Part shown: positions 12,710 through 20,006 of the stretch, in pieces
How the letters are laid out: each line of letters opens with the position of its first letter
How positions within the stretch are numbered: position 1 is the stretch's first letter
Assembly (NCBI GenBank): GCA_002348905.1
Contig: DEBW01000078.1
Span: forward strand, 1-20,006
Reading direction: 5' to 3'
Source: Ruminococcus flavefaciens
GTDB taxonomy: Bacteria; Bacillota; Clostridia; Oscillospirales; Ruminococcaceae
Length of the DNA: 20,006 nt
Made by a program: the position numbers and the translations under genes
The notes under the pieces: generated by a model
The model's database searches: none
Seen by the model: only the letters and a program-made list of their open reading frames with translations
Told to the model about the DNA's origin: nothing

Positions 12710-13594
12710 ATGAAAAAGAAAAAAAGCCAGTGTGGCAGACGAGGTGAACGCATTTTCAGTAATATCTGTATAATGCCAAGCCTTGCAGGAGTGCTGATAT
12801 TCTTCCTGCTGCCATTCTGCATAGTCATATATTACTCTCTCATCAACAACCCGATATCAGGCGAGTTTGTCGGATTAGCCAACTACAAAAAGCTTCTTGA
12901 AACAGTGGCGTTCCGCAAAGCTGCATGGAATACTGCATCTTTCTCGCTTGTATCGGTACCGTTGGTGCTTGTGCTGTCGCTTTGGCTTGCAGCACTTCTT
13001 GAACGCAGCATCCCCGGCAAGAGCGTTATACGTACATTCTTTCTCAGTCCGCTCATGGTGCCTACAGCTTCGGTGGTACTTGTATGGCAGGTACTTTTCC
13101 ACAATCACGGTACTATAAATCAGGTTATACAGGACTTCGGCGGTGTCGGCACAGACTGGATGCGCTCGTCTCACGGACAGATCATAATAATAGTTATGTT
13201 CCTGTGGAAGAATATCGGATACAATATGATACTCTTCATGTCGGCGCTCTCAGGCGTACCACGAGACATTCTTGAAGTTGCAGAGCTTGAAGGCGCAGGA
13301 AAGATATACCAGTTCTTTCATATAAAACTGCGTTATCTCTCCCCTACCATACTCTTTGTACTCATACTTTCGCTTATCAACTCATTCAAGATATTCCGTG
13401 AAGTGTACCTCCTCACAGGAGATTACCCATACGACAGGATGTATATGCTCCAGCACTTCATGAACAATACATTCAATAGTCTTGACTATCAGAAACTCTC
13501 TACAGCAGCGGTATTCTTCTCGCTGATAATGATAGTCGTGATAGCAGTTCTTCTTATTGCCGAGGAAATTTTCGGAAAGGATGTGGAGAACTGA
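12710..13594 (+). CDS. Carbohydrate-type ABC transporter permease (MalF/UgpA-like)
   Basis: The 294-residue protein has a basic N-terminus and about six hydrophobic spans, starting with AGVLIFFLLPFCIVIYYSL. The EAA loop, which docks to the ATPase, reads EVAELEGAGKIYQFFHIKL near residues 187-205, followed by YLSP; the usual EAA is EVA and the usual P of the motif is R, while the central G is kept. It belongs to the binding-protein-dependent permease family serving sugars and related solutes. The start has a modest GGGAGTGG site. The TGA overlaps the ATG of the second permease by one base (TGATG), so the two form a heterodimer. The substrate cannot be read from the sequence. Confidence 0.88.
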   Translation: MKKKKSQCGRRGERIFSNICIMPSLAGVLIFFLLPFCIVIYYSLINNPISGEFVGLANYKKLLETVAFRKAAWNTASFSLVSVPLVLVLSLWLAALLERSIPGKSVIRTFFLSPLMVPTASVVLVWQVLFHNHGTINQVIQDFGGVGTDWMRSSHGQIIIIVMFLWKNIGYNMILFMSALSGVPRDILEVAELEGAGKIYQFFHIKLRYLSPTILFVLILSLINSFKIFREVYLLTGDYPYDRMYMLQHFMNNTFNSLDYQKLSTAAVFFSLIMIVVIAVLLIAEEIFGKDVEN

Positions 13595-14529
13595 TGACCA
13601 GAGAGCAGAAGCGACACACTTTCAATATTATCATAATGCTTTTTACTGGTCTTGCTGCCGTGCTTTTTCTCATGCCTACGGTACTCACCATTGCAAATTC
13701 ATTCATGACCACAAATGAGATAGCTGCCAATTACGGCTCAATGTTCAGCAACATGACCGATGCTCAGAAAACTTTCATATCCGAGGATGTAAACCTCAAA
13801 TTCATCCCCGACAAAGTAACATTCAGCCAGTACAGCAGCGTACTGCTTAAAAGTCCGGATTATCTGCTGAAATTCTGGAACTCAGTTATGCTGACAGTAC
13901 CTATAACAGTATTCCAGATACTGCTTGCAGTATTTACGGCTTACGGCTTTTCACGCTATCCAAGCAAGTTCAAGTCGATAATATTCTTTGCATACATCAT
14001 ACTTATGATAATGCCTTATCAGGTAACTCTCGTGCCGAATTACCTTGTTGAAGACAAAATAGGCACTCTTATGACAAATTTATTCTCAGACGGTGAAACG
14101 GAATATCAGCTTCTGAATACACGCTGGGCTGTGATACTCCCCGGAATATTCTCTCCTTTCAGCGTATTCCTGCTGACAAAGGTAATGAAGCGCATACCTG
14201 TTTCATATATCGAAGCTGCAAAACTTGACGGAGCAAACGAGATACAGATACTTACAAAGATATATATGCCTCTCTGCAAAGGTGCGATAGTATCAATTGC
14301 AATGCTTGTATTCATCGACTACTGGAATATGGTCGAACAGCCTCTCGTACTCATGAACGAAAGCGATCTGCACCCGCTTTCAGTATTCCTTTCACAGATA
14401 AACACCAGCGATGTTGGTCTTGCTTTTGCTGTAGGAACTGTGTATATGATACCTACTATACTCATGTTCCTCTACGGAGAGGACTACCTCGTTGAAGGAA
14501 TAACCTATTCAGGCGGCATTAAAGGTTAA
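13594..14529 (+). CDS. Carbohydrate-type ABC transporter permease (MalG-like)
   Basis: The 311-residue second permease begins after a one-base overlap with the first. It has an N-terminal membrane span (FTGLAAVLFLMPTVLTIANSF), an extracytoplasmic insertion of about 60 residues, then further spans. Its EAA loop is canonical: YIEAAKLDGANEIQILTKIYMPL, residues about 205-227. Members of this CUT1-type family pair with a MalF-like permease, a solute-binding lipoprotein and often a shared ATPase encoded elsewhere. The enlarged first loop (NYGSMFSNMTDAQ...) is longer than in many MalG-like proteins. Eleven bases separate it from the adaptor gene, consistent with one operon. Confidence 0.88.
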   Translation: MTREQKRHTFNIIIMLFTGLAAVLFLMPTVLTIANSFMTTNEIAANYGSMFSNMTDAQKTFISEDVNLKFIPDKVTFSQYSSVLLKSPDYLLKFWNSVMLTVPITVFQILLAVFTAYGFSRYPSKFKSIIFFAYIILMIMPYQVTLVPNYLVEDKIGTLMTNLFSDGETEYQLLNTRWAVILPGIFSPFSVFLLTKVMKRIPVSYIEAAKLDGANEIQILTKIYMPLCKGAIVSIAMLVFIDYWNMVEQPLVLMNESDLHPLSVFLSQINTSDVGLAFAVGTVYMIPTILMFLYGEDYLVEGITYSGGIKG

Positions 14530-14540
14530 GGAGCTATATT

Positions 14541-16283
14541 ATGGAAGACAACAACACTATCAAAACGGCTGAACAGATAAAAGACGATGCCGAGATTTAC
14601 GATCCACGCAGAAAGCGTGAGATAATCAAAACTATACTCATTATATTCTTAGCAGCACTTCTTGTACTTACTTTCTTCTCAAACACTATCATGAACAAAT
14701 CTCTTGCCGAGATAACTACCGAGCGCACAAGCTCCGGCAAACTGACAGAGAGACTTCGTGCAAGCGGTACAGTCGAGTCAAATCAGAGCTATGAAGTAAA
14801 ACTCGACGGCAACAGAACTATTGATACTATCAACGTCAAGAGAGGCTCTGAAGTCAAAAAAGGCGATGTCCTCTTTAAAGTAGGCGGAGGCGAAAGCGAA
14901 GCTGTTATTACTGCTGAAGCTGAACTTGAAACCCTTGAACTTGAATATCAGAAGGCTATGCTTGCTCCGCCGGACGACTTCACAGAAGAAAATCAGGCTG
15001 TGAAAAATGCCCGTGACGACCTCTCTGCTGCCATTGCCAAAAGAGACAAGGCTGCTTCCGAGCAGGCAAACGTAAACGCTGCAAAGAACGCTTACAACAG
15101 CAACAAGTCCCAGAGCAGCTACTATTCAAAGCTGCAAGCAAAACTCCAGTCAATGATAACAGCTATAGATACCGATGATTATATCTCTGCTCCGGCTGAA
15201 TATACAGGAGACATCCTCGTGCTTAAAAATGCTTACGACACAGCTTTAGCTGAATACAGCGAAGCACTCGAAGCTTACAATGAACTTTCAGAAGCCGGTG
15301 AAACTCCTGACGAGGCTGCAAAAGCTGCTGCCAAGGCTGATATGGAGGCTAAAAAGGCTGTCAGAGACTCTGCCAAGGCTGATTACAGCAGCGCAAAATT
15401 CGCTCTCAGAAACGATATAGCCGCTAAGCTCGCAGATGCCGAGGCTAACGCTGAATACTACGGCTCTCTTGTAAATGAATATGAAAGCTCAAATACCGGC
15501 TCAGGCATGGGACTTGACGAACTTAACGCTGATGTTCAGACTAAACAGAGACTTCTTGAAGAACAGCTTTCAGCTCTCAGCAAGTCTCAGAAAACCAAGG
15601 AAAACGACAAGAAGCTCACTGCTCTCGACCTCGAAGCTAAAAAGAAAGCTGTCGAAAAAGCTAAAGAAAAGCTCGATAAACTCAAAGAAAAGGACGCTCC
15701 TGCTGAAATAAAGTCTCAGTACAGCGGAATCGTAAGCGACATACTCATCCGTCCCGGCGATACTACTGTACCGGATTCCGCTCTTATGACCATTGACCTC
15801 GCTGACGAGGGTTACACTCTCAGAGTTCCTGTAGATGCTGAGAAGGTAAAGAAAGTACAGAAAGGCACTTCCGCTGAGATAATCAACAACTGGAACGGCG
15901 ATATGGAAGCTGTTCTCACTGATATACAGAACGATACCGTCCCTAACTCAAAGAAGCGCATACTTGTATTCTCAGTAACCGGCGATGTTGATCCGGGTAC
16001 TTACCTCGACCTCTCTATCCCGTGCGGTTCAGGCGATTATGATAATATCATACCAAAAAGCGCTCTCGGTCACGACAACGACGGAGACTTCGTTCTCACC
16101 GTAATACAGAAGGATTCTCCTCTCGGAAACAGATACTACGCTAACAGAGTACCTGTTGAAATACTCGCTTCTGACGAGCTGACATACGCTGTTTCAGGTG
16201 AAATCGGCTACGGCGAATACGTCATAACCGCTGCAAGCAAGCCTGTATATCCTAAAGATCAGGTACGCATGAAGGATGAATAA
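14541..16283 (+). CDS. HlyD/RND-type membrane fusion (adaptor) protein with long coiled coil
   Basis: The 580-residue protein has a charged N-terminus, one membrane span (IIKTILIIFLAALLVLTFF, about 30-48), and a split lipoyl/barrel-sandwich domain: first half INVKRGSEVKKGDVLFKVGGG (about 95-115), second half SQYSGIVSDILIRPGDTTV (about 392-410). Between them a 250-residue Ala/Lys/Glu-rich segment (about 130-385) should form a long coiled-coil hairpin. A beta-barrel region follows. Such adaptors (for example the B. subtilis YknX group) normally work with a MacB-type permease and ATPase in efflux or extracytoplasmic assembly. Here it sits between importer permeases and a MacB-core protein. AAGGAG precedes the ATG. 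Confidence 0.85.
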   Translation: MEDNNTIKTAEQIKDDAEIYDPRRKREIIKTILIIFLAALLVLTFFSNTIMNKSLAEITTERTSSGKLTERLRASGTVESNQSYEVKLDGNRTIDTINVKRGSEVKKGDVLFKVGGGESEAVITAEAELETLELEYQKAMLAPPDDFTEENQAVKNARDDLSAAIAKRDKAASEQANVNAAKNAYNSNKSQSSYYSKLQAKLQSMITAIDTDDYISAPAEYTGDILVLKNAYDTALAEYSEALEAYNELSEAGETPDEAAKAAAKADMEAKKAVRDSAKADYSSAKFALRNDIAAKLADAEANAEYYGSLVNEYESSNTGSGMGLDELNADVQTKQRLLEEQLSALSKSQKTKENDKKLTALDLEAKKKAVEKAKEKLDKLKEKDAPAEIKSQYSGIVSDILIRPGDTTVPDSALMTIDLADEGYTLRVPVDAEKVKKVQKGTSAEIINNWNGDMEAVLTDIQNDTVPNSKKRILVFSVTGDVDPGTYLDLSIPCGSGDYDNIIPKSALGHDNDGDFVLTVIQKDSPLGNRYYANRVPVEILASDELTYAVSGEIGYGEYVITAASKPVYPKDQVRMKDE

Positions 16284-16295
16284 GGCGGTGGACGT

Positions 16296-17435
16296 ATGAA
16301 ACCTAAGTCAAAAGCTCTCCTCATTGCTGCTGCCGGACTTAATGCTGTATCTCTCGCCGGAGTTCTTATGCTTACGATAGCCGGACATTCTATAGCCGGT
16401 TCGCTGAGTTATAATAACTCCGCCCTGCGCTGGGACAGAAGCGGCAGAAGTTCTCAGGTAAGCTGTTTCCTGTCCGATGATTCAGGATTCGATACAGATG
16501 ATGTGAACGGTCTCAGAGCCGACCTCTCCTCTGCTCTTAAAAACATCTCAGGCGACGGGGAAGGCTCTATGCATTTTACTGACGCTTACAGCACTCCTGC
16601 CGGTACTGCTCAGATAAAGAGCGATATAAACGGCAAAAGCGATGCTGTACTTACTGCCGTCGGCGGAGACTTCTTCTACTTCCGTAACTTTCAACTCCTC
16701 AGCGGTGCTTACTTCTCAGACAAAGACCTCATGCAGGACGGCGCTGTTATCGACAGAAGCCTTGCATGGGCGCTTTACGGTTCTGAAAACGTAGCTGGTC
16801 AGAATATATATATCAACGATGTGAAATTCTACATTGCCGGAGTTATCGACGATCCAAAGTCAGAATACGAGAAGAAAACTGCCGGAAGCACTCCGAGAGC
16901 CTATATCTCATATGACGGCGCTCAGCAGCTTAACGGCTCAGCCAACGCTGCTTCTCCGGACTATGACAGCACTATGGGAAATGATGCTCCTGTACGCACG
17001 GCTGACAAAATAAACTGCTACGAATGTATAGCTTCCGAGCCTGTTGATAATTTCACATACAATACCCTGAAAAAATATTTCAAAAGTTCCTATAGCGGAA
17101 AATTCACAATAGTTAACAATACAAAGCGATTTCAGCCGTCTGTAAGAGCAAAGGCTTATAAAAATCTGCCTGAACTTGCTGTAAAAAAAGATACCGTGAT
17201 ATGCCCGTACTGGGAAAATGCTTCACGCATGGCTGATTTCAAACTCTCAAATATCTACCACCGCCGCAGGATATACCTCGTGATACCTGCAATATCGGCT
17301 GTATGCCTGCTTATCGCAGCAGCAAAAGCTGCTAAGAAGTATAGCTTGAAACTTATCTCAGCCGTAAATGACAAAATAACAAAAATACTTTACAATAGAA
17401 GAAAAGAAAAATATACTGCCCAGAAAGGACAATGA
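16296..17435 (+). CDS. MacB periplasmic-core-like membrane protein lacking the FtsX domain
   Basis: The 379-residue protein has an N-terminal span (ALLIAAAGLNAVSLAGVLML, about 7-30), an extracytoplasmic region of about 290 residues resembling the MacB periplasmic core (GDFFYFRNFQLLSGAYFSDKD, GAVIDRSLAWALYGSENVAGQNI, FYIAGVIDDPKS), one C-terminal span (IYLVIPAISAVCLLIAAA, about 326-345) and a basic cytoplasmic tail. True MacB/YknZ permeases carry three more C-terminal spans with the FtsX domain; these are absent, and the ending is intact, so it is a shortened architecture rather than a frameshift. It follows the adaptor gene by 12 bases and ends in an ATGA overlap region with the lipoprotein gene. 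A role as an adaptor-associated scaffold is inference. Confidence 0.72.
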   Translation: MKPKSKALLIAAAGLNAVSLAGVLMLTIAGHSIAGSLSYNNSALRWDRSGRSSQVSCFLSDDSGFDTDDVNGLRADLSSALKNISGDGEGSMHFTDAYSTPAGTAQIKSDINGKSDAVLTAVGGDFFYFRNFQLLSGAYFSDKDLMQDGAVIDRSLAWALYGSENVAGQNIYINDVKFYIAGVIDDPKSEYEKKTAGSTPRAYISYDGAQQLNGSANAASPDYDSTMGNDAPVRTADKINCYECIASEPVDNFTYNTLKKYFKSSYSGKFTIVNNTKRFQPSVRAKAYKNLPELAVKKDTVICPYWENASRMADFKLSNIYHRRRIYLVIPAISAVCLLIAAAKAAKKYSLKLISAVNDKITKILYNRRKEKYTAQKGQ

Positions 17436-17437
17436 TA

Positions 17438-19837
17438 ATGAAAAAAACAAATATTTCAAGAACGATATGCGGTGTACTCGCACTTTCGTTCATTCTCACA
17501 TCAGCTTCATGCTCAACATTCAAGAAAAAATCAACTGACTCCGGTAAAAAAAGCAGCAGCACCGCTTCTGCAATAAACGAAGAACCGAAAGATATATATG
17601 AAGCCGTTGAATTCGGAACTCTTCCGGAATGCAACTATCTTGATTCGCTTAAAAGAATAAACGGTACTGATAATCTCCTCGTGGATGTCAGCTTCGATGA
17701 CGGCGATAAACCCGATGAGCTTTACATAAGCGACATCGACCTCAGCAGCTACACAAAGGTAGACGTTTTCAAAAACCTGCCGAAAAATTCACAGAGCTAT
17801 TTCAATTCCGCTGTCTCCCCTGACGGTACTATCTTCGTTCTTACATCTGTTACCGATTACGGAGATTTTGAGCGCCCGGATTTCACCGACGAAACTTTCG
17901 ACAGCGAGAATTTCAACTACGATGCCATGATGGAAGCTGCTAAAACGACCTCCTCCATCATCACATACGACAGCAGCGGAAATGAACTTACACGCTGTGA
18001 CCTTAAAAACTCCGATTTCCCTTCCAATGACGGCGAAGATCCTTGTTTTGCCAATATAATCCCTTACAGCAGCGATGAAGCTATCGTGGTATTATCAGCT
18101 GATTATGACGAATACTACGCTGTAAACACCGAAGGAAAAATTGTCAAAAAGCTTGACATCGAATTTAACAGCATAAATGAAACCAGCTTCAATAAGGACG
18201 GAGACCTCTCTTTCGTCTCATACAACGAAGACGGAATGGTTATAAACTCTTTTGATAAAGAAAAGCATGAGCTGTCAAACAAATCAATATCCATACCGGA
18301 AGACCTCCGTAATACCAGCTGTAACCTGCGTCCTTCCTCTGACGATTACGAGTTCTACCTCATCACCAGCAACGACATTTACGGTCTGAATAAGGACGGC
18401 TCATGTGCAAAGGTACTCAACTGGCTTGACACCGGTATAGTAGGTTCGTATATAAGTGATGTCATCCCTATAGGAAATGAAGAATTTATTTCATACGGAT
18501 ATATGGATTCTTTTGGAACACCTACATTCTACCGCATAACAAAGCAGGATCCGTCAACCGTTATCGAAAAAAAGATCATCAACCTCGCAGTTATTGAAAA
18601 CAGCAACGTAACAAAAATCGCCAATGATTTCAACAAGTCAAACAATGATTACCGCATACGCATCATTGACTACAGCAAATACTACGAATGGGATGATGAC
18701 AACATTCAGCTCAATTCTCCTGTAAAACAGCTGAAAATGGATATAGTAGCCGGCAAAGCTCCTGATATGATATATTTCAGTGAATTCGAGCTTCTCAAAA
18801 ATCTCGCAAACAAGGGCACTTTTGTTGACCTGAGAGATTATCTCGGCAAAAACGGAACTTTATCAGAAGATGAGCTGCTGCCTCCTCTTGTAAAAGCCTG
18901 CGAGACAAACGGCAAACTTTACTGCCTGTCTGAAGGTATAGGTATGAGTACATTCGGCATCAAGAAGAAGTTCTACGACAAGGATAGCTGGACTATGAAC
19001 GACCTCAAGGACGTTTTCAGCAAAATGCCAAAGGGTTCTTCCCTTTTCCAGTACAATAACAAGCCTGAAGAACTTTTCGACACTTTCTCCAGCGGCATGA
19101 GCTTCGTTGATTACAACAAGGCTGAATGCCATTTCGATTCAGATGAATTTATCGAACTCCTTAAATTCTGCAAAGAGGTAGGCTCTGATATCGGCTCATT
19201 AAGCGATGCCCTCAGTGATGAGGACTGGGAAGCCCTTGCAAGAGAGCGTGATTCCGCCCTCAAAAATGACAAGGCTCTCCTTGAAAGTGTAAACCTCTCA
19301 AATCCAAGATTCATCAACAGTATGAAGTACGGTCACTTCGGAGAGGATGTAGTTCTTGTCGGATATCCTTCAAACAACGGCTGCGGATGCAACATATCAC
19401 TCAACAACAGCTTTGCTATATTCGACTCATCTGAAGCAAAGGATATCTGCTGGGAATTCATAAGCACCTATCTGAAAAGCGAGGACAGCTCTTACTATTG
19501 CATACCTGCTTTAAAGGAAAAATACGAAAAAGTCCTCGATGAAGCTATGGAAGACCCATACTGGATAGACAGAGACAATAAGAAAGTAACCTACAAAGAC
19601 ACCGTATACATCAACGGCGAAGAAAAAGAGATACCTAACCTCTCCAAGGCTGACCGTGATATGATATACAACTATGTCATGAACGCAGATGCCTCCAGTA
19701 CAAACTTTTTCAACGACGATGTAGACAAAATAGTTGACGAAGAAACCAACGCATATTTCGCAGGCGAACGCTCTGCTGAGGATACTGCAAAAATGATACA
19801 GAACAGAGTATCTATCATGCTCAGCGAACAGTCATAA
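17438..19837 (+). CDS. Lipoprotein with N-terminal beta-propeller-like region and C-terminal solute-binding domain
   Basis: The 799-residue product has a lipoprotein signal: basic start KKTNISR, hydrophobic core GVLALSFILT, and lipobox SAS-C followed by a Ser/Lys-rich linker. Residues about 50-370 contain repeated strand-rich units with SPDGTIFVL, GNELTRCDL and GLNKDGSCAKVL, like blades of a beta-propeller. From about 375 the sequence fits a family 1-type extracellular solute-binding protein (INLAVIENSNVTKIANDFNK, KQLKMDIVAGKAPDMIYF, NGKLYCLSEGIGMSTFGIKK). It would capture a solute for the two upstream permeases. Two starts are possible: the ATG at 17432 overlaps the previous stop, but AAAGGA lies 8 bases before the ATG at 17438, which is preferred. 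Typical solute-binding proteins are 400-550 residues; the N-terminal half is an addition. Confidence 0.85.
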   Translation: MKKTNISRTICGVLALSFILTSASCSTFKKKSTDSGKKSSSTASAINEEPKDIYEAVEFGTLPECNYLDSLKRINGTDNLLVDVSFDDGDKPDELYISDIDLSSYTKVDVFKNLPKNSQSYFNSAVSPDGTIFVLTSVTDYGDFERPDFTDETFDSENFNYDAMMEAAKTTSSIITYDSSGNELTRCDLKNSDFPSNDGEDPCFANIIPYSSDEAIVVLSADYDEYYAVNTEGKIVKKLDIEFNSINETSFNKDGDLSFVSYNEDGMVINSFDKEKHELSNKSISIPEDLRNTSCNLRPSSDDYEFYLITSNDIYGLNKDGSCAKVLNWLDTGIVGSYISDVIPIGNEEFISYGYMDSFGTPTFYRITKQDPSTVIEKKIINLAVIENSNVTKIANDFNKSNNDYRIRIIDYSKYYEWDDDNIQLNSPVKQLKMDIVAGKAPDMIYFSEFELLKNLANKGTFVDLRDYLGKNGTLSEDELLPPLVKACETNGKLYCLSEGIGMSTFGIKKKFYDKDSWTMNDLKDVFSKMPKGSSLFQYNNKPEELFDTFSSGMSFVDYNKAECHFDSDEFIELLKFCKEVGSDIGSLSDALSDEDWEALARERDSALKNDKALLESVNLSNPRFINSMKYGHFGEDVVLVGYPSNNGCGCNISLNNSFAIFDSSEAKDICWEFISTYLKSEDSSYYCIPALKEKYEKVLDEAMEDPYWIDRDNKKVTYKDTVYINGEEKEIPNLSKADRDMIYNYVMNADASSTNFFNDDVDKIVDEETNAYFAGERSAEDTAKMIQNRVSIMLSEQS

Positions 19838-19853
19838 GCTATCTTCATACTGC

Positions 19854-19882
19854 ATCTCCGGATGGCTGCAAAGTCCGGAGAT
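19854..19882 (+). terminator. Hairpin after the transporter operon
   Basis: Perfect 9-bp arms ATCTCCGGA (19854-19862) and TCCGGAGAT (19874-19882) enclose an 11-nt loop, 17 bases after the lipoprotein stop. The tail lacks a strong T run, so the hairpin may protect the mRNA end or work with the next terminator. Confidence 0.5.
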
Positions 19883-19914
19883 ACGGTGTTATTCATAACA
19901 ACCTCCTTATATGG

Positions 19915-19942
19915 AAAAAGCTGCTTTGATAGCAGCTTTTTT
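19915..19942. terminator. Strong Rho-independent terminator, probably bidirectional
   Basis: AAAAAGCTGCT (19915-19925) pairs perfectly with AGCAGCTTTTT (19931-19941) around TTGAT, giving a GC-centred stem with A and U tracts on both sides. It closes the transporter operon and could also end a minus-strand gene entering from the right. The remaining 64 bases to the window edge contain nothing identifiable. Confidence 0.85.
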
Positions 19943-20006
19943 CTTTATATTCCGGCTTACGGTATTGCCCTGAATGACTATGGCACGTTGATTTGCCTGC
20001 AAATCA

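Noticed and set aside
14541..17435. Macrolide-efflux MacAB operon
   Set aside because: There is no ATPase and no FtsX domain, and the genes are embedded with solute-importer components, so a drug-efflux label is not supported.
19943..20006. 3' end of a gene entering from the right edge
   Set aside because: Frames are open on both strands over only 64 bases, with no motif to choose between them.

Overview
The window looks like a low-to-mid GC Gram-positive gut or rumen anaerobe of the Ruminococcus (Oscillospiraceae) type. The grounds are strong AGGAGG ribosome sites, a lipoprotein-anchored solute-binding protein, tRNA genes with encoded CCA, and a DUF960 protein of the kind common on clostridial accessory elements. 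The genus is inference; no rRNA gene is present.

Positions 1 to about 11,990 read as accessory, mobile-element DNA. On the minus strand is a DUF960 - amidoligase - class II glutamine amidotransferase cluster (the last gene runs off the left edge). Then, on the plus strand, come a hairpin-rich non-coding stretch (candidate transfer origin), a small MobC-like protein, a very short relaxase and a tyrosine-recombinase-like protein that has lost most of its catalytic residues. A minus-strand cargo cassette follows: a 604-residue protein ending in a SUKH-3 immunity domain, translationally coupled to a 51-residue protein and driven by its own near-consensus promoter set between two perfect inverted repeats. 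The plus strand then carries a 65-residue unknown protein, an SF3 (D5/P4-type) helicase, an overlapping SF2 helicase, a small winged-helix/excisionase-like protein and an intact tyrosine integrase. No type IV secretion gene is visible, so within the window this is best read as an integrative mobilizable element, or the integrase end of a larger conjugative element extending left.

Positions 11,998-12,269 hold three minus-strand tRNA genes (transcribed Gly-TCC, Arg-TCT, His-GTG) with a consensus promoter and a terminator. The integrase lies on the 3' side of tRNA-His, which makes that end of the cluster the likely chromosomal junction.

Positions 12,270-19,942 are a chromosomal operon: a 440-bp leader with two very similar promoter-like sites and phased TGCAAAA repeats, two carbohydrate-type ABC permeases, a HlyD/RND-type adaptor with a long coiled coil, a MacB-periplasmic-core protein with no FtsX domain, and an 801-residue lipoprotein joining a probable beta-propeller region to a solute-binding domain. 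A strong terminator closes it. No ATPase is encoded, so importer and adaptor parts are combined in an unusual way.

The most interesting items are the SUKH-3 cargo cassette with its 51-residue partner, the catalytically degenerate recombinase beside a minimal relaxase, and the ATPase-less hybrid transporter operon.
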